DNA of 64,000 nt from Rhizobium esperanzae (lineage in GTDB: Bacteria; Pseudomonadota; Alphaproteobacteria; Rhizobiales; Rhizobiaceae), in assembly GCF_014197615.1 (NCBI RefSeq), contig NZ_JACIFY010000018.1:47586-111585 (forward strand). Reading direction: 5' to 3'. Below the pieces are notes generated by a model that saw only the letters and a program-made list of their open reading frames with translations, had not been told where the DNA came from and searched no databases. The position numbers and the translations under genes are program-made. Position 1 is the stretch's first letter, and every line of letters begins with the position of its first letter. This document shows positions 1 to 9,506 of the stretch, one piece after another.

Positions 1-340
1 GAACGTCGTCGACCTGTGGAGTTCCACCGGCACCAAGCTTGCCACCGCCACCTTCACCAACACCACGGCGAGCGGCTGGCAGACGGCGAACTTCACAACA
101 CCCTTCACCATTGCCGCCAACACAACCTATGTCGCCTCCTACCATACAACAGGTGCCTATGTGGCGTCGGGCGGCTTTTTCACCGCCGCTATCAGCAGCG
201 GCCCGCTGACGGCACCAGCAAGCGGCAACGGCCTCTATGCCTATGGGGGCTCCGCCACCACGGGCCTTTTCCCGACCAGCACTTTCAATTCAGCGAATTA
301 TTATGCCGATGTGGTCTTCCGGCCGCAGCTTGCCGCGTGA
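1..340 (+). CDS. DUF4082 domain protein, C-terminal part (5' end outside window)
   Basis: An open frame enters from the left edge (codons start at base 2) and stops at 338-340. The 112 visible residues form most of one DUF4082 module: a WSSTG strand, the SGWQT motif, TTYVASYH, a YFT-like turn and a closing NYYADVVF strand. They closely resemble the four modules of the giant protein at 2491-7836. The last residues, FRPQLAA, nearly match the FKPQLAA end of that protein, so the two are probably paralogues exported by the same route. A CobW GTPase gene follows 102 bases downstream, as it does after the giant protein. The size and upstream domains of this protein cannot be seen. Confidence 0.8.
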   Translation, partial: NVVDLWSSTGTKLATATFTNTTASGWQTANFTTPFTIAANTTYVASYHTTGAYVASGGFFTAAISSGPLTAPASGNGLYAYGGSATTGLFPTSTFNSANYYADVVFRPQLAA

Positions 341-442
341 AGCATTTGACGAGGTTATGGACGGGTTTCGAATGAGGCTGATACGATGCAAATGCAGGTC
401 GCGGCGAGGCACGCCGCGACCGCCCGCATTCAAGGAATGCCG

Positions 443-1627
443 ATGAACAGGATCGAGCGGCTTCCCGTGACCGTGCTCGCCGGCTTCCTCGGCGCCGGCA
501 AGACGACACTCCTCAGCCACGTCCTGAATAACCGTCAGGGCCTGCGGGTCGCCGTCATCGTCAACGACATGAGCGAAGTGAACATAGACGCCAGTCTCAT
601 TCGAGACGGCGGCTGCAACCTGTCGCATACGACGGAGACATTGATCGAGCTCAGCAATGGCTGCATTTGCTGCACCCTGCGCAACGACCTGCTGACGGAA
701 GTGCGGCGACTGGCCGAAGAGCGGCGATACGACTATCTGTTGATCGAAGGCACCGGCATTGCCGAACCTCGCCCCATTGCCGCAACCTTTTCCTTCCGCG
801 ATGAGAACGGTGTTTCGCTCGCCGATTTTGCCAGGCTCGACACCATGGTCACCGTGGTCGACGCGGCAAACCTGTTGGCCGACTACAGCAGCGCCGATCT
901 GCTTGCCGACCGCGGCCTGCAGCGCGACGGTGAGGACCGGCGCACGCTCATCGACCTGCTGGTGGATCAGATCGAGTTTGCCGATGTCGTCGTGATCAAC
1001 AAGATCTCGGACGCGTCTGAAGAGGTCCGCGCAGAGGTGAGCAGGATCATCACGTCTCTCAACCCGGATGCGCTCCAGGTGGAGACGGATTTCGGCGAGA
1101 TCTCTCTTTCAACCGTCCTGAATACCGGTCTCTTCGATGAAGCAAAGGCCTCTGCTCATCCCCTGTGGCACAAGGAATTGTACAGCCCGGAAGAGCATGT
1201 TCCGGAAACGGAGGAATACGGGGTCTCGAGCTTTGTCTATCGCACCAGGCGTCCCTTCGACCCCAAGCGATTTCGGGCATTCCTGGACGAGCCATGGCCG
1301 GGAGTGCTGCGCGCCAAGGGCCATTTCTGGCTTGCCACGCGCCCGCGCCATGTGGGGCTGATGTCGGCTGCCGGGATCCAGCGGCGCTGCGAACCCATGG
1401 GGCTTTGGTGGGCGGCCGTTCCGCGCCAGGACTGGCCGAACCATCAGCAGTTTCGTCAGCATCTCGAGAGCCGATGGGACAGCGCCTGGGGCGACCGTCG
1501 GCAGGAATTGGTTTTTATCGGCGTTGATATGGACGAGGCAGGTGTGCGGACTGCACTGGACCGATGCCTCGCCAGCGCCGATCCGCGCGACTGGGCCACA
1601 CTCGAAGATCCGTTTCCGGCCTGGTAG
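443..1627 (+). CDS. CobW/COG0523 family GTP-binding protein (first copy)
   Basis: A G3E-type P-loop GTPase of 394 residues. It has the Walker A GFLGAGKTT near residue 15, the family signature CICCTLR near 73 that holds the metal-binding CxCC, a switch-like EGTGIAEP, the guanine-specificity motif NKIS, and a CobW C-terminal domain ending the protein. COG0523 members insert or traffic metal, often zinc; no cobalamin genes are nearby, so a B12 role is unlikely. The start at 443 is chosen because AAGGA lies 6 bases upstream and the second copy begins at the equivalent point; an ATG at 386 would add 19 unconserved residues. It follows a DUF4082 gene in the same orientation and is clearly a paralogue of the gene at 7886. 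Confidence 0.88.
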   Translation: MNRIERLPVTVLAGFLGAGKTTLLSHVLNNRQGLRVAVIVNDMSEVNIDASLIRDGGCNLSHTTETLIELSNGCICCTLRNDLLTEVRRLAEERRYDYLLIEGTGIAEPRPIAATFSFRDENGVSLADFARLDTMVTVVDAANLLADYSSADLLADRGLQRDGEDRRTLIDLLVDQIEFADVVVINKISDASEEVRAEVSRIITSLNPDALQVETDFGEISLSTVLNTGLFDEAKASAHPLWHKELYSPEEHVPETEEYGVSSFVYRTRRPFDPKRFRAFLDEPWPGVLRAKGHFWLATRPRHVGLMSAAGIQRRCEPMGLWWAAVPRQDWPNHQQFRQHLESRWDSAWGDRRQELVFIGVDMDEAGVRTALDRCLASADPRDWATLEDPFPAW

Positions 1628-1650
1628 CACGGCGGTGGACCTTCGCGTCG

Positions 1651-2163
1651 TCACGGCTTGGTTGGGCAGCTCTTCGCCACGCGAGATATCTGGCCTCGCG
1701 CGTCCGTAAGTTCAAAGCCGGTGCTGTAATCTATCTCACCAGCCTTGATGGCGAACATAGTGGCGAAATCGGCGCCAGATGTGAGGGCGGCAAGCAGCTT
1801 CGGATGCCGTGAGAGAACAATCGTTCGCCGATCGGGACTGTTGCCGTCGAGGCGGATCGTCTCTTTGTACCTCCCAATCTCGAAGCGCGCCAATCGCAGG
1901 CCGTTCTCACCAATAGTGGCATCGCCAATCTCGAAGATGAGACCGTTCTTGGCGTCGCACCGGACCATGTAACAAGCCTCGATGTCGCTTGCATCAGCCA
2001 TAAAGCATGTTCCGACCGCTCCGGCATGCGAGCCGGTAAGCTTAACCCATGGAGCGGGCGGCTCGGTTTCCTGTGTGAGCGCAGGCGATGCCGCAATGCA
2101 CGCGCCAAACACACAGGCTGCCACGCCAATCACGCCTGCGACTGCCGATCTGCTGAACTTCAT
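1651..2163 (-). CDS. Predicted secreted protein of unknown function
   Basis: A 170-residue protein. It starts with a basic KFSR segment and a hydrophobic stretch (AVAGVIGVAACVFGA) ending near ASPALTQ, a plausible Sec signal peptide. The mature part is mixed alpha/beta with two Cys-containing segments (GTCFMADA, ACYMVRC), compatible with a disulfide-stabilised periplasmic domain of the invasion-associated locus B (IalB) type, though that assignment is only suggestive. The start at 2163 has GAGGATAGG directly upstream; an ATG 24 bases earlier would bury the signal peptide. It is transcribed towards the CobW gene, with 23 bases between the stops. Confidence 0.6.
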   Translation of the reverse strand: MKFSRSAVAGVIGVAACVFGACIAASPALTQETEPPAPWVKLTGSHAGAVGTCFMADASDIEACYMVRCDAKNGLIFEIGDATIGENGLRLARFEIGRYKETIRLDGNSPDRRTIVLSRHPKLLAALTSGADFATMFAIKAGEIDYSTGFELTDARGQISRVAKSCPTKP

Positions 2164-2490
2164 CCTATCCTCGTTTTTCCAAGACATTGCGAGCCAAATA
2201 GCGGCTCGACTTGGACCCGCTTGTCAAGGTCGATTAAGGAGAGGCAGACCGGCAACGGCCTTAGAATCGCCGCACGCACCAACAGGCATGCCCTTCGCCA
2301 GTCGCCTTTGCCGAGACGAAAAGCTATTCCGGCAGAATGCTGCAATCTAACCCGGAAAGGTCTGGCCGCCGCCGCAGGCAGCTTTGCGACTTTGTGGGCT
2401 GGCGTGCGTCGGGGTCATCATATCGGCGTAGGGAGTACCTCCCTCCTACCCCAGATTGCTGTCGTACATTCTCTTGGCAAAGGTGCCAGT
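2164..2490. other. Intergenic region between divergent genes, with a small dyad
   Basis: This 327-base stretch separates the minus-strand secreted-protein gene from the giant plus-strand gene. The plus-strand frame stays open through it from 2026, but its translation here is Arg/Cys/His-rich and unlike the protein that follows, so it is treated as non-coding. A dyad GGGAG-TAC-CTCCC at 2431-2443, inside a C/G-biased run, sits 48 bases before the proposed start and could be an operator. No clear sigma-70 promoter was recognised. Confidence 0.4.
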
Positions 2491-5400
2491 ATGGATGTCT
2501 TGCGATGGCTGCCGAGGGGCTGGCCGATGCGGAAGGGGATGCCGCTGATGCGGAGAATTCATGTTAGTAATCGTGAGTACTTGAGTTCATTTGGTGGATC
2601 GTTGAGTATCTGTCGAGCACCTGCTGCATGGAGCGCGGTTCTTGGATCCGCAACGGTCGTGTCTTCGACGAGCAGCGATGGCTCTCCAAGCTTTGCCAAT
2701 CAGGGCAGCGTAACTGTCCAATCCTCCTTCACCGGTACGGTCACATCCTCCCTGATGTCATCAGGTGACAGGCAGTCGTCTCCTGCATCGTCGATGGCGA
2801 TGCCGGCGCCTGGAGGTGATAGCGGTGTACAGGAAAATTCGACGAAGACAGCGGCGGCTACGACGGTTTTCCAGACGCCTTCCTCGACGTCGCAGCGCAC
2901 CGTGCTTGGCCCGGATCCGGTCGAGGAGGCTGCGACGCTGCCTGCCGCTCCCGCGCTTACAGGTGTTACCGGCGATGCCGATAAGGCCAGCACCAAGACG
3001 ACGGCGCCGGTCACCTCTTCCAGCAGTATCGCCACGACTTCATTGGGCCTACAGGCCTCGATAGCATCCCTCTCGGTGGAACCGAGCCAGGACGCTTCTG
3101 CTGAGACGACTGCAGCCGCAACGGCGCTCGCGGCACCGGTGGCGGCGGCTGCGGCGACGCCCAACAAGATCGCGCTCGAAAACATGAAGCAGGGCAACCC
3201 CATCAGCGAATGGGGCCTGGAGGGCGATGGGAAAGGCACCATCCAGGGCTTTGCCACCGAAATCAGCACGAATATCGGCCAGACGGTCGATTTCAAGATC
3301 GCCACGGATTCCACCCATTACCGCATCGATATCTATCGCATGGGCTATTACGGCGGAGACGGCGCGCGCAAGGTCGACTCGATCGAGAAATCGCTGACCA
3401 CGGCGCAAGTCCAGCCGCATCCGATCGTCGACATGTCGCTCGGTCTCATCGATTGCGGCAACTGGTCGGTCTCCGCCAGCTGGCAGATTCCTGCCGATGC
3501 CGTCTCCGGCGTCTATTTCGCCAAGCTGGTGCGCGAGGATGGCACCGAGGATGCCAGCATCATCCCCTTCGTCGTGCGCGACGACGCCTCGCACAGCAAT
3601 ATCGTCTTCCAGACCTCGGATACGACATGGCAGGCCTATAATGCCTGGGGCGGCGCCAGCCTCTATTACGGCGAAGTGCCTGTCGATCCGGCCGCCATGA
3701 TCGGCTACCTGCCGCCGAACTGCAGCTGCGGCCTGCAGGCGATCGGCCGCGCCTCGGCGGTCAGCTACAACAGACCGATCATCACCAATACGAGCCCGGT
3801 CGGCGGCTCGCACGATTATATCTTCGGCGTCGAATCCTCCGCCATCTCGTGGCTGGAGCAGAACGGCTACGACGTATCCTATATATCAGGGGTCGATACG
3901 GCGCGCAGCGGCAGCCTGCTGCTCAACCATGATGCCTATCTCTCCGTCGGCCATGACGAATACTGGTCTGCCGAGCAGCGCAGCAATGTGGAGGCGGCGC
4001 GTGATGCCGGCGTCAACCTCGCCTTCTGGAGCGGCAACGAGTGCTACTGGAAGGTCCGCTGGGAAAGCAGCATCGATGGCAGCGGCCAGGCCTACCGCAC
4101 GATGGTCTGCTACAAGGAAACCTGGGGCACGAGCACCGATCCGAGCAATGTCGGCACCGGCACCTGGCGCGATCCGCGTTATGCCGACCCGGGACAGCAG
4201 CCGGAGAATGCGCTGACGGGCACGATGTTCCAGGTGGACAGCTACCGCCAGGATACGATCTCCATCCCCTACGACTATTCGAACCTGCGTTTCTGGCGCA
4301 ACACGGATGTCTCGCAGACCCAGGAGGGCGGAACCTACAATTTGGTGCAGAACCTGCTCGGCTACGAGTGGGATTCCGATGTCGAGAACGGCTTCCGGCC
4401 CGATGGCCTCGTTAACCTGTCGCTCTCGTCCATATCGGTCGACACCTATCTGCGCGATTACGGCGCCACGATCGGTTCGGCCGTCGCCACCCACAGCCTC
4501 ACCATGTACCGGGCGGCAAGCGGCGCGCTCGTCTTCGGCGCCGGTACCGTCTTCTGGTCCTGGGGCCTCAGCGACAATCACCAGGGCCCGACGACATCGA
4601 CCGATCGCAACGTCCAGCAGGCGATGGTCAACATGTTCGCAGATATGGGCATCCAGCCAACGACGCTGGATGCGAGCCTGATCCTTGCGACGCAATCGAC
4701 CGACACGCTGAAGCCGACCTCGGCGATCACATCGCCGATCGTCGGCGCAAGCTTCCTCGAAGGCCAGCACGTGACGATCACGGGCACGGCGCAGGATTTC
4801 GGCGGCGGCATCGTTGCCGGCGTCGAAGTCTCGACTGATGGCGGCCAGCACTGGTTCAAGGCGTCAGGCCGCGAGAGCTGGAGCTATAACTGGGTCGTCC
4901 AGGCGAGCGGCACCTATACGATCCTGTCGCGCGCCGTCGACGACAGCGTCAATATGGAGACGCCATCGGCCGGCAAGCAGGTCACAGTCAGCCTGCCGAC
5001 AACGACGGGCCTCTGGACGCTTGCGGAAAAGCCGGCCACCGAAGTGGCGATCGATCGCGATTCCGTCGAGCTCGGCCTGCGCTTTCAGACGACCACGGCA
5101 GGCTTCGTGGAGGGTATCCGCTTCTACAAGGGTTTCTACAATATCGGCGACCATGCCGTCAGCCTCTGGAGCGCCAACGGAACGTTGCTGGCAACAGGCA
5201 TGTCCGTCGGTGAATCGCTCTCCGGCTGGCAGACGGTGATGTTCTCCAGCCCGATCCAGATTGCCGCCGGCACGACCTATGTGGCCTCCTATCACAGCAG
5301 CGGTTTTTATTCGCTGACGAGCAATTATTTCACCGGCGGCACCTATGCCAGCGGTGCGGTGAAGGCGGTCGATGGCGGCGGCGTCTTCGCCTACGGCACC

Positions 5401-7836
5401 ACTGCCGGCACGTTTCCCGGCCAAAGCCCCGGCACCGGCACCAATTACTGGGTCGACGTGGTCTTCGATGCCGGCCCCAACGGCGCGCCGGTCGCGACCG
5501 ACGATACGGGGCTGACCATCTCCGGCAACGATACCGTTAACATCTCGATCGCCTCGCTTGTCGGAAACGATACCGATCCCAATGGCGATGCGCTGACGAT
5601 TTCGGCCGTCGGCAATGCCGTCAACGGAACGGTGACGCTCAACAAGCAGAACGGCACCGTCATCTTCACACCGGCCAACAATTATTCGGGGCCGGCAAGC
5701 TTCACCTATACGCTGTCTGACGGGCGCGGCGGTACGGATCAGGGCAGTGTCAGCCTCACCGTGAACCCGGGCCCTGCCGGGGAAACGCTGTTTACGTCAA
5801 GCGAAGGGCCGGCAGGCGCAAGCTTCAATGACGGCCAGTCGATGGAACTCGGCATGAAATTCGTCGCTTCGTCGGGCGGCCTGATCACCGGCATCCGCTA
5901 CTACAAGGCATCAGGCGACACCGGGGTCCATACCGGCTCGCTCTGGACTGCAGACGGCACACTGATCGCGACCGTTACGTTTGCCGATAGCGGATCGGTA
6001 AACGGCTGGCAGACCGCGACATTCGCCAACGCAGTGCATATCGCGACCGGCACGACCTATGTCGCCTCCTACAGCACGACAGGCTCCTATGTGGCGACAG
6101 CAAATTATTTCACGTCAGCCCATACCAATGGCTCGCTGACGGCGCTCGCTGGCAGCAATGGCGTCTACACGGTCGGCAGCTCGGCATTCCCGACCGCGAG
6201 CTACCAGTCGTCGAACTACTGGGTGGATGTCGTCTATAGTAAGTCGACGGGGAATACGGCACCGGTCGCTGCCAATGACAATGGCTACACGACTTATTCC
6301 AACACGGCGCTGTCGATTGCCGCAGCCAGCCTGCTTGCAAACGACACCGATGCCGATGGCGATCCGCTCAGCATCACCGGCGTCAATGGTGCGGTCAACG
6401 GAACGGTGACCTTCAACAGCCAGACCAAATCCGTCACGTTCACCCCGACGGCGGGTTATACGGGTGCGGCAAGCTTCTCCTATTCGATCTCCGACGGGTT
6501 CGGCGGAACGGCCTCGGCCACGGTCAGCCTCACCGTCGGTACGCCGCCCGGCGGAGGCACGACATCGAGCCTGTTTACCGGCGCCGACACGTCGGGCGTT
6601 ACTGCTGCCAATGACGCCAACTCGGTCGAACTCGGCGTCAAGTTCATCGCTTCCGCCGGTGGTCAGATTACCGGACTCACCTATTACAGGAGCGCCGGGG
6701 ATACCGGCACGCATGTCGGCTCGCTCTGGACAACGAGCGGCCAGCTTCTGGCCCAGGCGACCTTCATCAATGAGACCGCAAGCGGCTGGCAGACGGTTTC
6801 CTTCACCCAGCCGATCAATGTCACGGCCGGCACCACCTATGTGGCGAGCTACCATTCCAACGGTTTCTATTCGGCAACGGCGAACTATTTCACGACGGAC
6901 CACACGAGCGGCGCGCTGACGGCGCCGTCGAGTGCTGGCAGCGGCGGCAACGGCCTTTATGCCTATGGCTCGGGCAGCCTGTTCCCGACCGCTTCCTACA
7001 ATGCGAGCAATTACTGGGTCGACGTGATCTATCAACAGGGCGGCGCGCAGAATGCGGTTCCGGTCGCCGCCAATGACAGCGGCTTCTCGACCAATACCGG
7101 CACGCCGCTCGCCATCCAGGCCTCGGCGCTGCTTTCAAACGACACCGATGCGGATGGCGATCCGCTTGTCATCACCGGCGTCAGCGGCGCGGTCAACGGC
7201 TCGGCCACCTACGATGCCCAGGCCCAGACCGTGACCTTCACGCCGACGGCAGGCTATTCGGGATCGGCGAGCTTCAGCTACGCGATCTCAGATGGCAAGG
7301 GCGGCACGGCCTCGGCTCAGGTGGCGCTCACCATCAACAACACGGCTGCTGGTCCGGAACAGAACCTCTTCGCCGCCAATGCGACGCCTTCGGTCGTTTC
7401 GGTCAACGACAACCAGCAAGTCAATCTCGGCATGAAATTCCAGGCCGACACGTCAGGCTGGATCACCGGCATCCGCTTCTACAAGGGGGCCGACAATACC
7501 GGCCCGCATAACGGCTATCTCTGGACCGCCTCGGGTACGCTCATCGGCAGCGTCACCTTCAACAACGAGACGGCGAGCGGCTGGCAGACTGCGCAGCTCA
7601 CCCAGCAGATCGCGATCCAGGCGGATACGACCTACGTCGTTTCTTACTCGAGCAACGGCAATTATTCGGCAACCGGCAATTATTTTGCCAGCGACGTGAC
7701 GAACGGCGATCTCAAGGCACCCGGCGGCAGCAACGGCGTCTATGCCTACGGAGCCGGCGGGCTGTTCCCGACAGCCAGCTATAACAGCACGAATTACTAT
7801 GTGGATGTGACGTTCAAACCGCAGCTCGCGGCGTAA
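2491..7836 (+). CDS. Giant secreted protein: N,N-dimethylformamidase-like domain, Ig-like domain, DUF4082/cadherin-like repeats
   Basis: About 1781 residues from the ATG at 2491 (AAAGG upstream; ATGs at 2527, 2539 and 2548 are alternatives). Residues about 40-220 are Ser/Thr/Ala-rich low-complexity sequence. Residues 225-727 resemble the large-subunit catalytic region of N,N-dimethylformamidase, with RMGYYGGDGAR near the start and YLSVGHDEYWS and FWSGNECYWK later. An Ig-like domain (about 740-835) follows. Then come four DUF4082 modules (starting near 841, 1099, 1360 and 1624) alternating with three cadherin/tandem-95-type modules carrying NDTDxxGDxL and FTPxxxYSGxASFxY signatures; the repeat period is 776-795 bp. 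There is no Sec signal peptide, which suits export by the type I system at 9585-13177. The C-terminus ends FKPQLAA. Substrate and amidase activity are unproven. Confidence 0.85.
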   Translation: MDVLRWLPRGWPMRKGMPLMRRIHVSNREYLSSFGGSLSICRAPAAWSAVLGSATVVSSTSSDGSPSFANQGSVTVQSSFTGTVTSSLMSSGDRQSSPASSMAMPAPGGDSGVQENSTKTAAATTVFQTPSSTSQRTVLGPDPVEEAATLPAAPALTGVTGDADKASTKTTAPVTSSSSIATTSLGLQASIASLSVEPSQDASAETTAAATALAAPVAAAAATPNKIALENMKQGNPISEWGLEGDGKGTIQGFATEISTNIGQTVDFKIATDSTHYRIDIYRMGYYGGDGARKVDSIEKSLTTAQVQPHPIVDMSLGLIDCGNWSVSASWQIPADAVSGVYFAKLVREDGTEDASIIPFVVRDDASHSNIVFQTSDTTWQAYNAWGGASLYYGEVPVDPAAMIGYLPPNCSCGLQAIGRASAVSYNRPIITNTSPVGGSHDYIFGVESSAISWLEQNGYDVSYISGVDTARSGSLLLNHDAYLSVGHDEYWSAEQRSNVEAARDAGVNLAFWSGNECYWKVRWESSIDGSGQAYRTMVCYKETWGTSTDPSNVGTGTWRDPRYADPGQQPENALTGTMFQVDSYRQDTISIPYDYSNLRFWRNTDVSQTQEGGTYNLVQNLLGYEWDSDVENGFRPDGLVNLSLSSISVDTYLRDYGATIGSAVATHSLTMYRAASGALVFGAGTVFWSWGLSDNHQGPTTSTDRNVQQAMVNMFADMGIQPTTLDASLILATQSTDTLKPTSAITSPIVGASFLEGQHVTITGTAQDFGGGIVAGVEVSTDGGQHWFKASGRESWSYNWVVQASGTYTILSRAVDDSVNMETPSAGKQVTVSLPTTTGLWTLAEKPATEVAIDRDSVELGLRFQTTTAGFVEGIRFYKGFYNIGDHAVSLWSANGTLLATGMSVGESLSGWQTVMFSSPIQIAAGTTYVASYHSSGFYSLTSNYFTGGTYASGAVKAVDGGGVFAYGTTAGTFPGQSPGTGTNYWVDVVFDAGPNGAPVATDDTGLTISGNDTVNISIASLVGNDTDPNGDALTISAVGNAVNGTVTLNKQNGTVIFTPANNYSGPASFTYTLSDGRGGTDQGSVSLTVNPGPAGETLFTSSEGPAGASFNDGQSMELGMKFVASSGGLITGIRYYKASGDTGVHTGSLWTADGTLIATVTFADSGSVNGWQTATFANAVHIATGTTYVASYSTTGSYVATANYFTSAHTNGSLTALAGSNGVYTVGSSAFPTASYQSSNYWVDVVYSKSTGNTAPVAANDNGYTTYSNTALSIAAASLLANDTDADGDPLSITGVNGAVNGTVTFNSQTKSVTFTPTAGYTGAASFSYSISDGFGGTASATVSLTVGTPPGGGTTSSLFTGADTSGVTAANDANSVELGVKFIASAGGQITGLTYYRSAGDTGTHVGSLWTTSGQLLAQATFINETASGWQTVSFTQPINVTAGTTYVASYHSNGFYSATANYFTTDHTSGALTAPSSAGSGGNGLYAYGSGSLFPTASYNASNYWVDVIYQQGGAQNAVPVAANDSGFSTNTGTPLAIQASALLSNDTDADGDPLVITGVSGAVNGSATYDAQAQTVTFTPTAGYSGSASFSYAISDGKGGTASAQVALTINNTAAGPEQNLFAANATPSVVSVNDNQQVNLGMKFQADTSGWITGIRFYKGADNTGPHNGYLWTASGTLIGSVTFNNETASGWQTAQLTQQIAIQADTTYVVSYSSNGNYSATGNYFASDVTNGDLKAPGGSNGVYAYGAGGLFPTASYNSTNYYVDVTFKPQLAA

Positions 7837-7885
7837 AGGGCGCGAGGATCTAAGGCTAGGCATGCTGTAAAGAGTAGGAGTCTTG

Positions 7886-9121
7886 ATGATGCGTACAGAC
7901 AACAGATTGCCGGTCACGGTTCTCGCCGGGTTTCTCGGCGCCGGCAAGACGACTGTGCTCAATCATGTCCTGAGCAATCGGGAGGGCCGCCGGGTTGCCG
8001 TCATCGTCAACGATATGAGCGAGGTCAACATCGATGCCGATCTCGTGCGCGAAGGCGAAGCAGGCCTCTCGCGCATCGACGAGACGCTGGTAGAACTCAC
8101 CAACGGGTGCATCTGCTGCACCCTGCGCGACGATCTCCTGAGCGAAGTGCGACGGCTGGCAGCCGCCGGCCGCTTCGACTATCTGCTGATCGAGGGCACC
8201 GGCATTGCCGAGCCGCTGCCAGTTGCAGCCACCTTTTCGTTCCGCGACGAGCGCGGGGCGGCCCTCTGCGACGTGGCGCGTCTCGATACGATGGTTTGCG
8301 TCGTCGATGCGGTCAATCTTCTCGCCGATTACCAGAGCGCCGAGTTTCTCGCCGATCGCGGCGAAAGGCGGGACGGTGACGACGAGCGCAGGCTCGTGGA
8401 ACTGCTCGTCGAACAGATCGAATTTTCCGATGTCGTCATCATCAACAAGGCGGGCGACGTGCCGTGCGCCGACCTCGCCGAGGTTCGCCGGGTCGTCGCA
8501 GCGCTCAATCCGAGTGCCCAGGTCGTCGAGGCGGTCTTCGGCCAGGTGCCGCTTGGCACGATCCTGGATACTGGCCTCTTCAGCGAGGCGAAGGCCGCCC
8601 GCCATCCGCTCTGGCACAAGGAACTCTTCGGCTGGGGCGATCATGTGCCGGAGACCGAGGAATACGGCATAACAAGCTTCGTCTATCGCAGCCGCCGGCC
8701 CTTCGATCCCTTGAGGCTCAAGGATTTCCTCGACCGGAAATGGGCCGGCCTCATTCGCGCAAAAGGTCATTTCTGGCTGGCGACGAGGCCGGATGAGATC
8801 GGCCTCCTGTCGATTGCCGGCACCCAGTGCCGCATCGAGACCAGGGGGTACTGGTGGGCCTCGGTGCCGCGGGTGCAATGGCCGCACTTTCCGCAGTTCC
8901 GCCAGCTCATCGACCGGCATTGGGACAATATCTGGGGCGACCGCCGCCAGGAGCTCGTCTTCATCGGTTCCGGCTTCGACGAGAAAGCGATCCGCGTTGC
9001 GCTCGACAATTGCCTGACCGGGGAGGAGACGGGTTTCGATCCGCAGAGCGCCGTCGGCCTTCGCGATCCGTTTCCGGCATGGCAGCACGGGCATATCCCT
9101 GTCCATTCAAGAGCATCCTAA
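7886..9121 (+). CDS. CobW/COG0523 family GTP-binding protein (second copy)
   Basis: A 411-residue P-loop GTPase very similar to the gene at 443. It shows GFLGAGKTT near residue 17, CICCTLR near 75, the EGTGIAEP switch, NKAGD as the guanine-binding segment, and a C-terminal CobW domain with KGHFWLATRP. Known relatives bind zinc or related metals and hydrolyse GTP as metal chaperones. AGGAG at 7876-7880 supports the ATG at 7886 (7889 is equally usable; a TTG lies at 7883). It sits 49 bases after the giant DUF4082 gene and 56 bases before the next gene, so the three probably share a transcript with the secretion genes. Metal delivery to the exported protein is a guess from context. Confidence 0.88.
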   Translation: MMRTDNRLPVTVLAGFLGAGKTTVLNHVLSNREGRRVAVIVNDMSEVNIDADLVREGEAGLSRIDETLVELTNGCICCTLRDDLLSEVRRLAAAGRFDYLLIEGTGIAEPLPVAATFSFRDERGAALCDVARLDTMVCVVDAVNLLADYQSAEFLADRGERRDGDDERRLVELLVEQIEFSDVVIINKAGDVPCADLAEVRRVVAALNPSAQVVEAVFGQVPLGTILDTGLFSEAKAARHPLWHKELFGWGDHVPETEEYGITSFVYRSRRPFDPLRLKDFLDRKWAGLIRAKGHFWLATRPDEIGLLSIAGTQCRIETRGYWWASVPRVQWPHFPQFRQLIDRHWDNIWGDRRQELVFIGSGFDEKAIRVALDNCLTGEETGFDPQSAVGLRDPFPAWQHGHIPVHSRAS

Positions 9122-9177
9122 AGAACGCAAGACACCCTGATGTGAAGACGTTTGGTTATCAACCGGAGGAGAGAACA

Positions 9178-9486
9178 ATGAGCGACGAACTTTATGCAGA
9201 CGGTATCAGTGAAATCACCGTTACCGGAACGATCGTGCGCATCGACCTGATGTCGCTTTCGGCCACCGATCGTGACGCCAACAACAATCCGAAGCCGATC
9301 TTCCGCCAGCGTATCATCATGCCTGTCGATGCCTTCGCCAATGCGGTCGATCTCATGCAGAAGGCGCTTGGCGGGTTGGTCGAGGCGGGTGCGGTTCGCC
9401 GCATCGGCGACATGTCGGCGGCAGCCACAACCGATATCCAGTCGGCGCAGGCGGGCGCTTCGAACGCCTCGCCGAACTTCAACTGA
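9178..9486 (+). CDS. Small protein of unknown function in the secretion operon
   Basis: A 102-residue protein with a strong ribosome-binding site (GGAGGAGAG, 6 bases before ATG). It has no signal peptide or membrane segment. The first two thirds look like a compact beta-rich domain (ITVTGTIVRIDL, then FRQRIIMPVDAF) followed by an amphipathic helix (AVDLMQKALGGLVEAGAVRR). The final 30 residues are Ala/Ser/Asn-rich and probably disordered. It is roughly the size of DUF3467-like proteins but was not matched to a family. Its place between the CobW gene and the exporter suggests an accessory or chaperone role in secretion. Confidence 0.7.
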   Translation: MSDELYADGISEITVTGTIVRIDLMSLSATDRDANNNPKPIFRQRIIMPVDAFANAVDLMQKALGGLVEAGAVRRIGDMSAAATTDIQSAQAGASNASPNFN

Positions 9487-9506
9487 TGAACAGGGTGTGG
9501 AGCGCT

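Noticed and set aside
2026..2490. N-terminal extension of the giant DUF4082 protein
   Set aside because: The open frame continues upstream, but it overlaps the promoter and start of the divergent gene and translates to Arg/Cys/His-rich sequence unlike the rest.
2491..7836. RTX calcium-binding toxin
   Set aside because: No GGxGxDxUx nonapeptide repeats are visible; the repeats are DUF4082 and cadherin-like modules.
443..9121. Cobalamin biosynthesis role for the CobW genes
   Set aside because: No other cob genes are present, and the CICC-containing COG0523 family is mostly metal chaperones.
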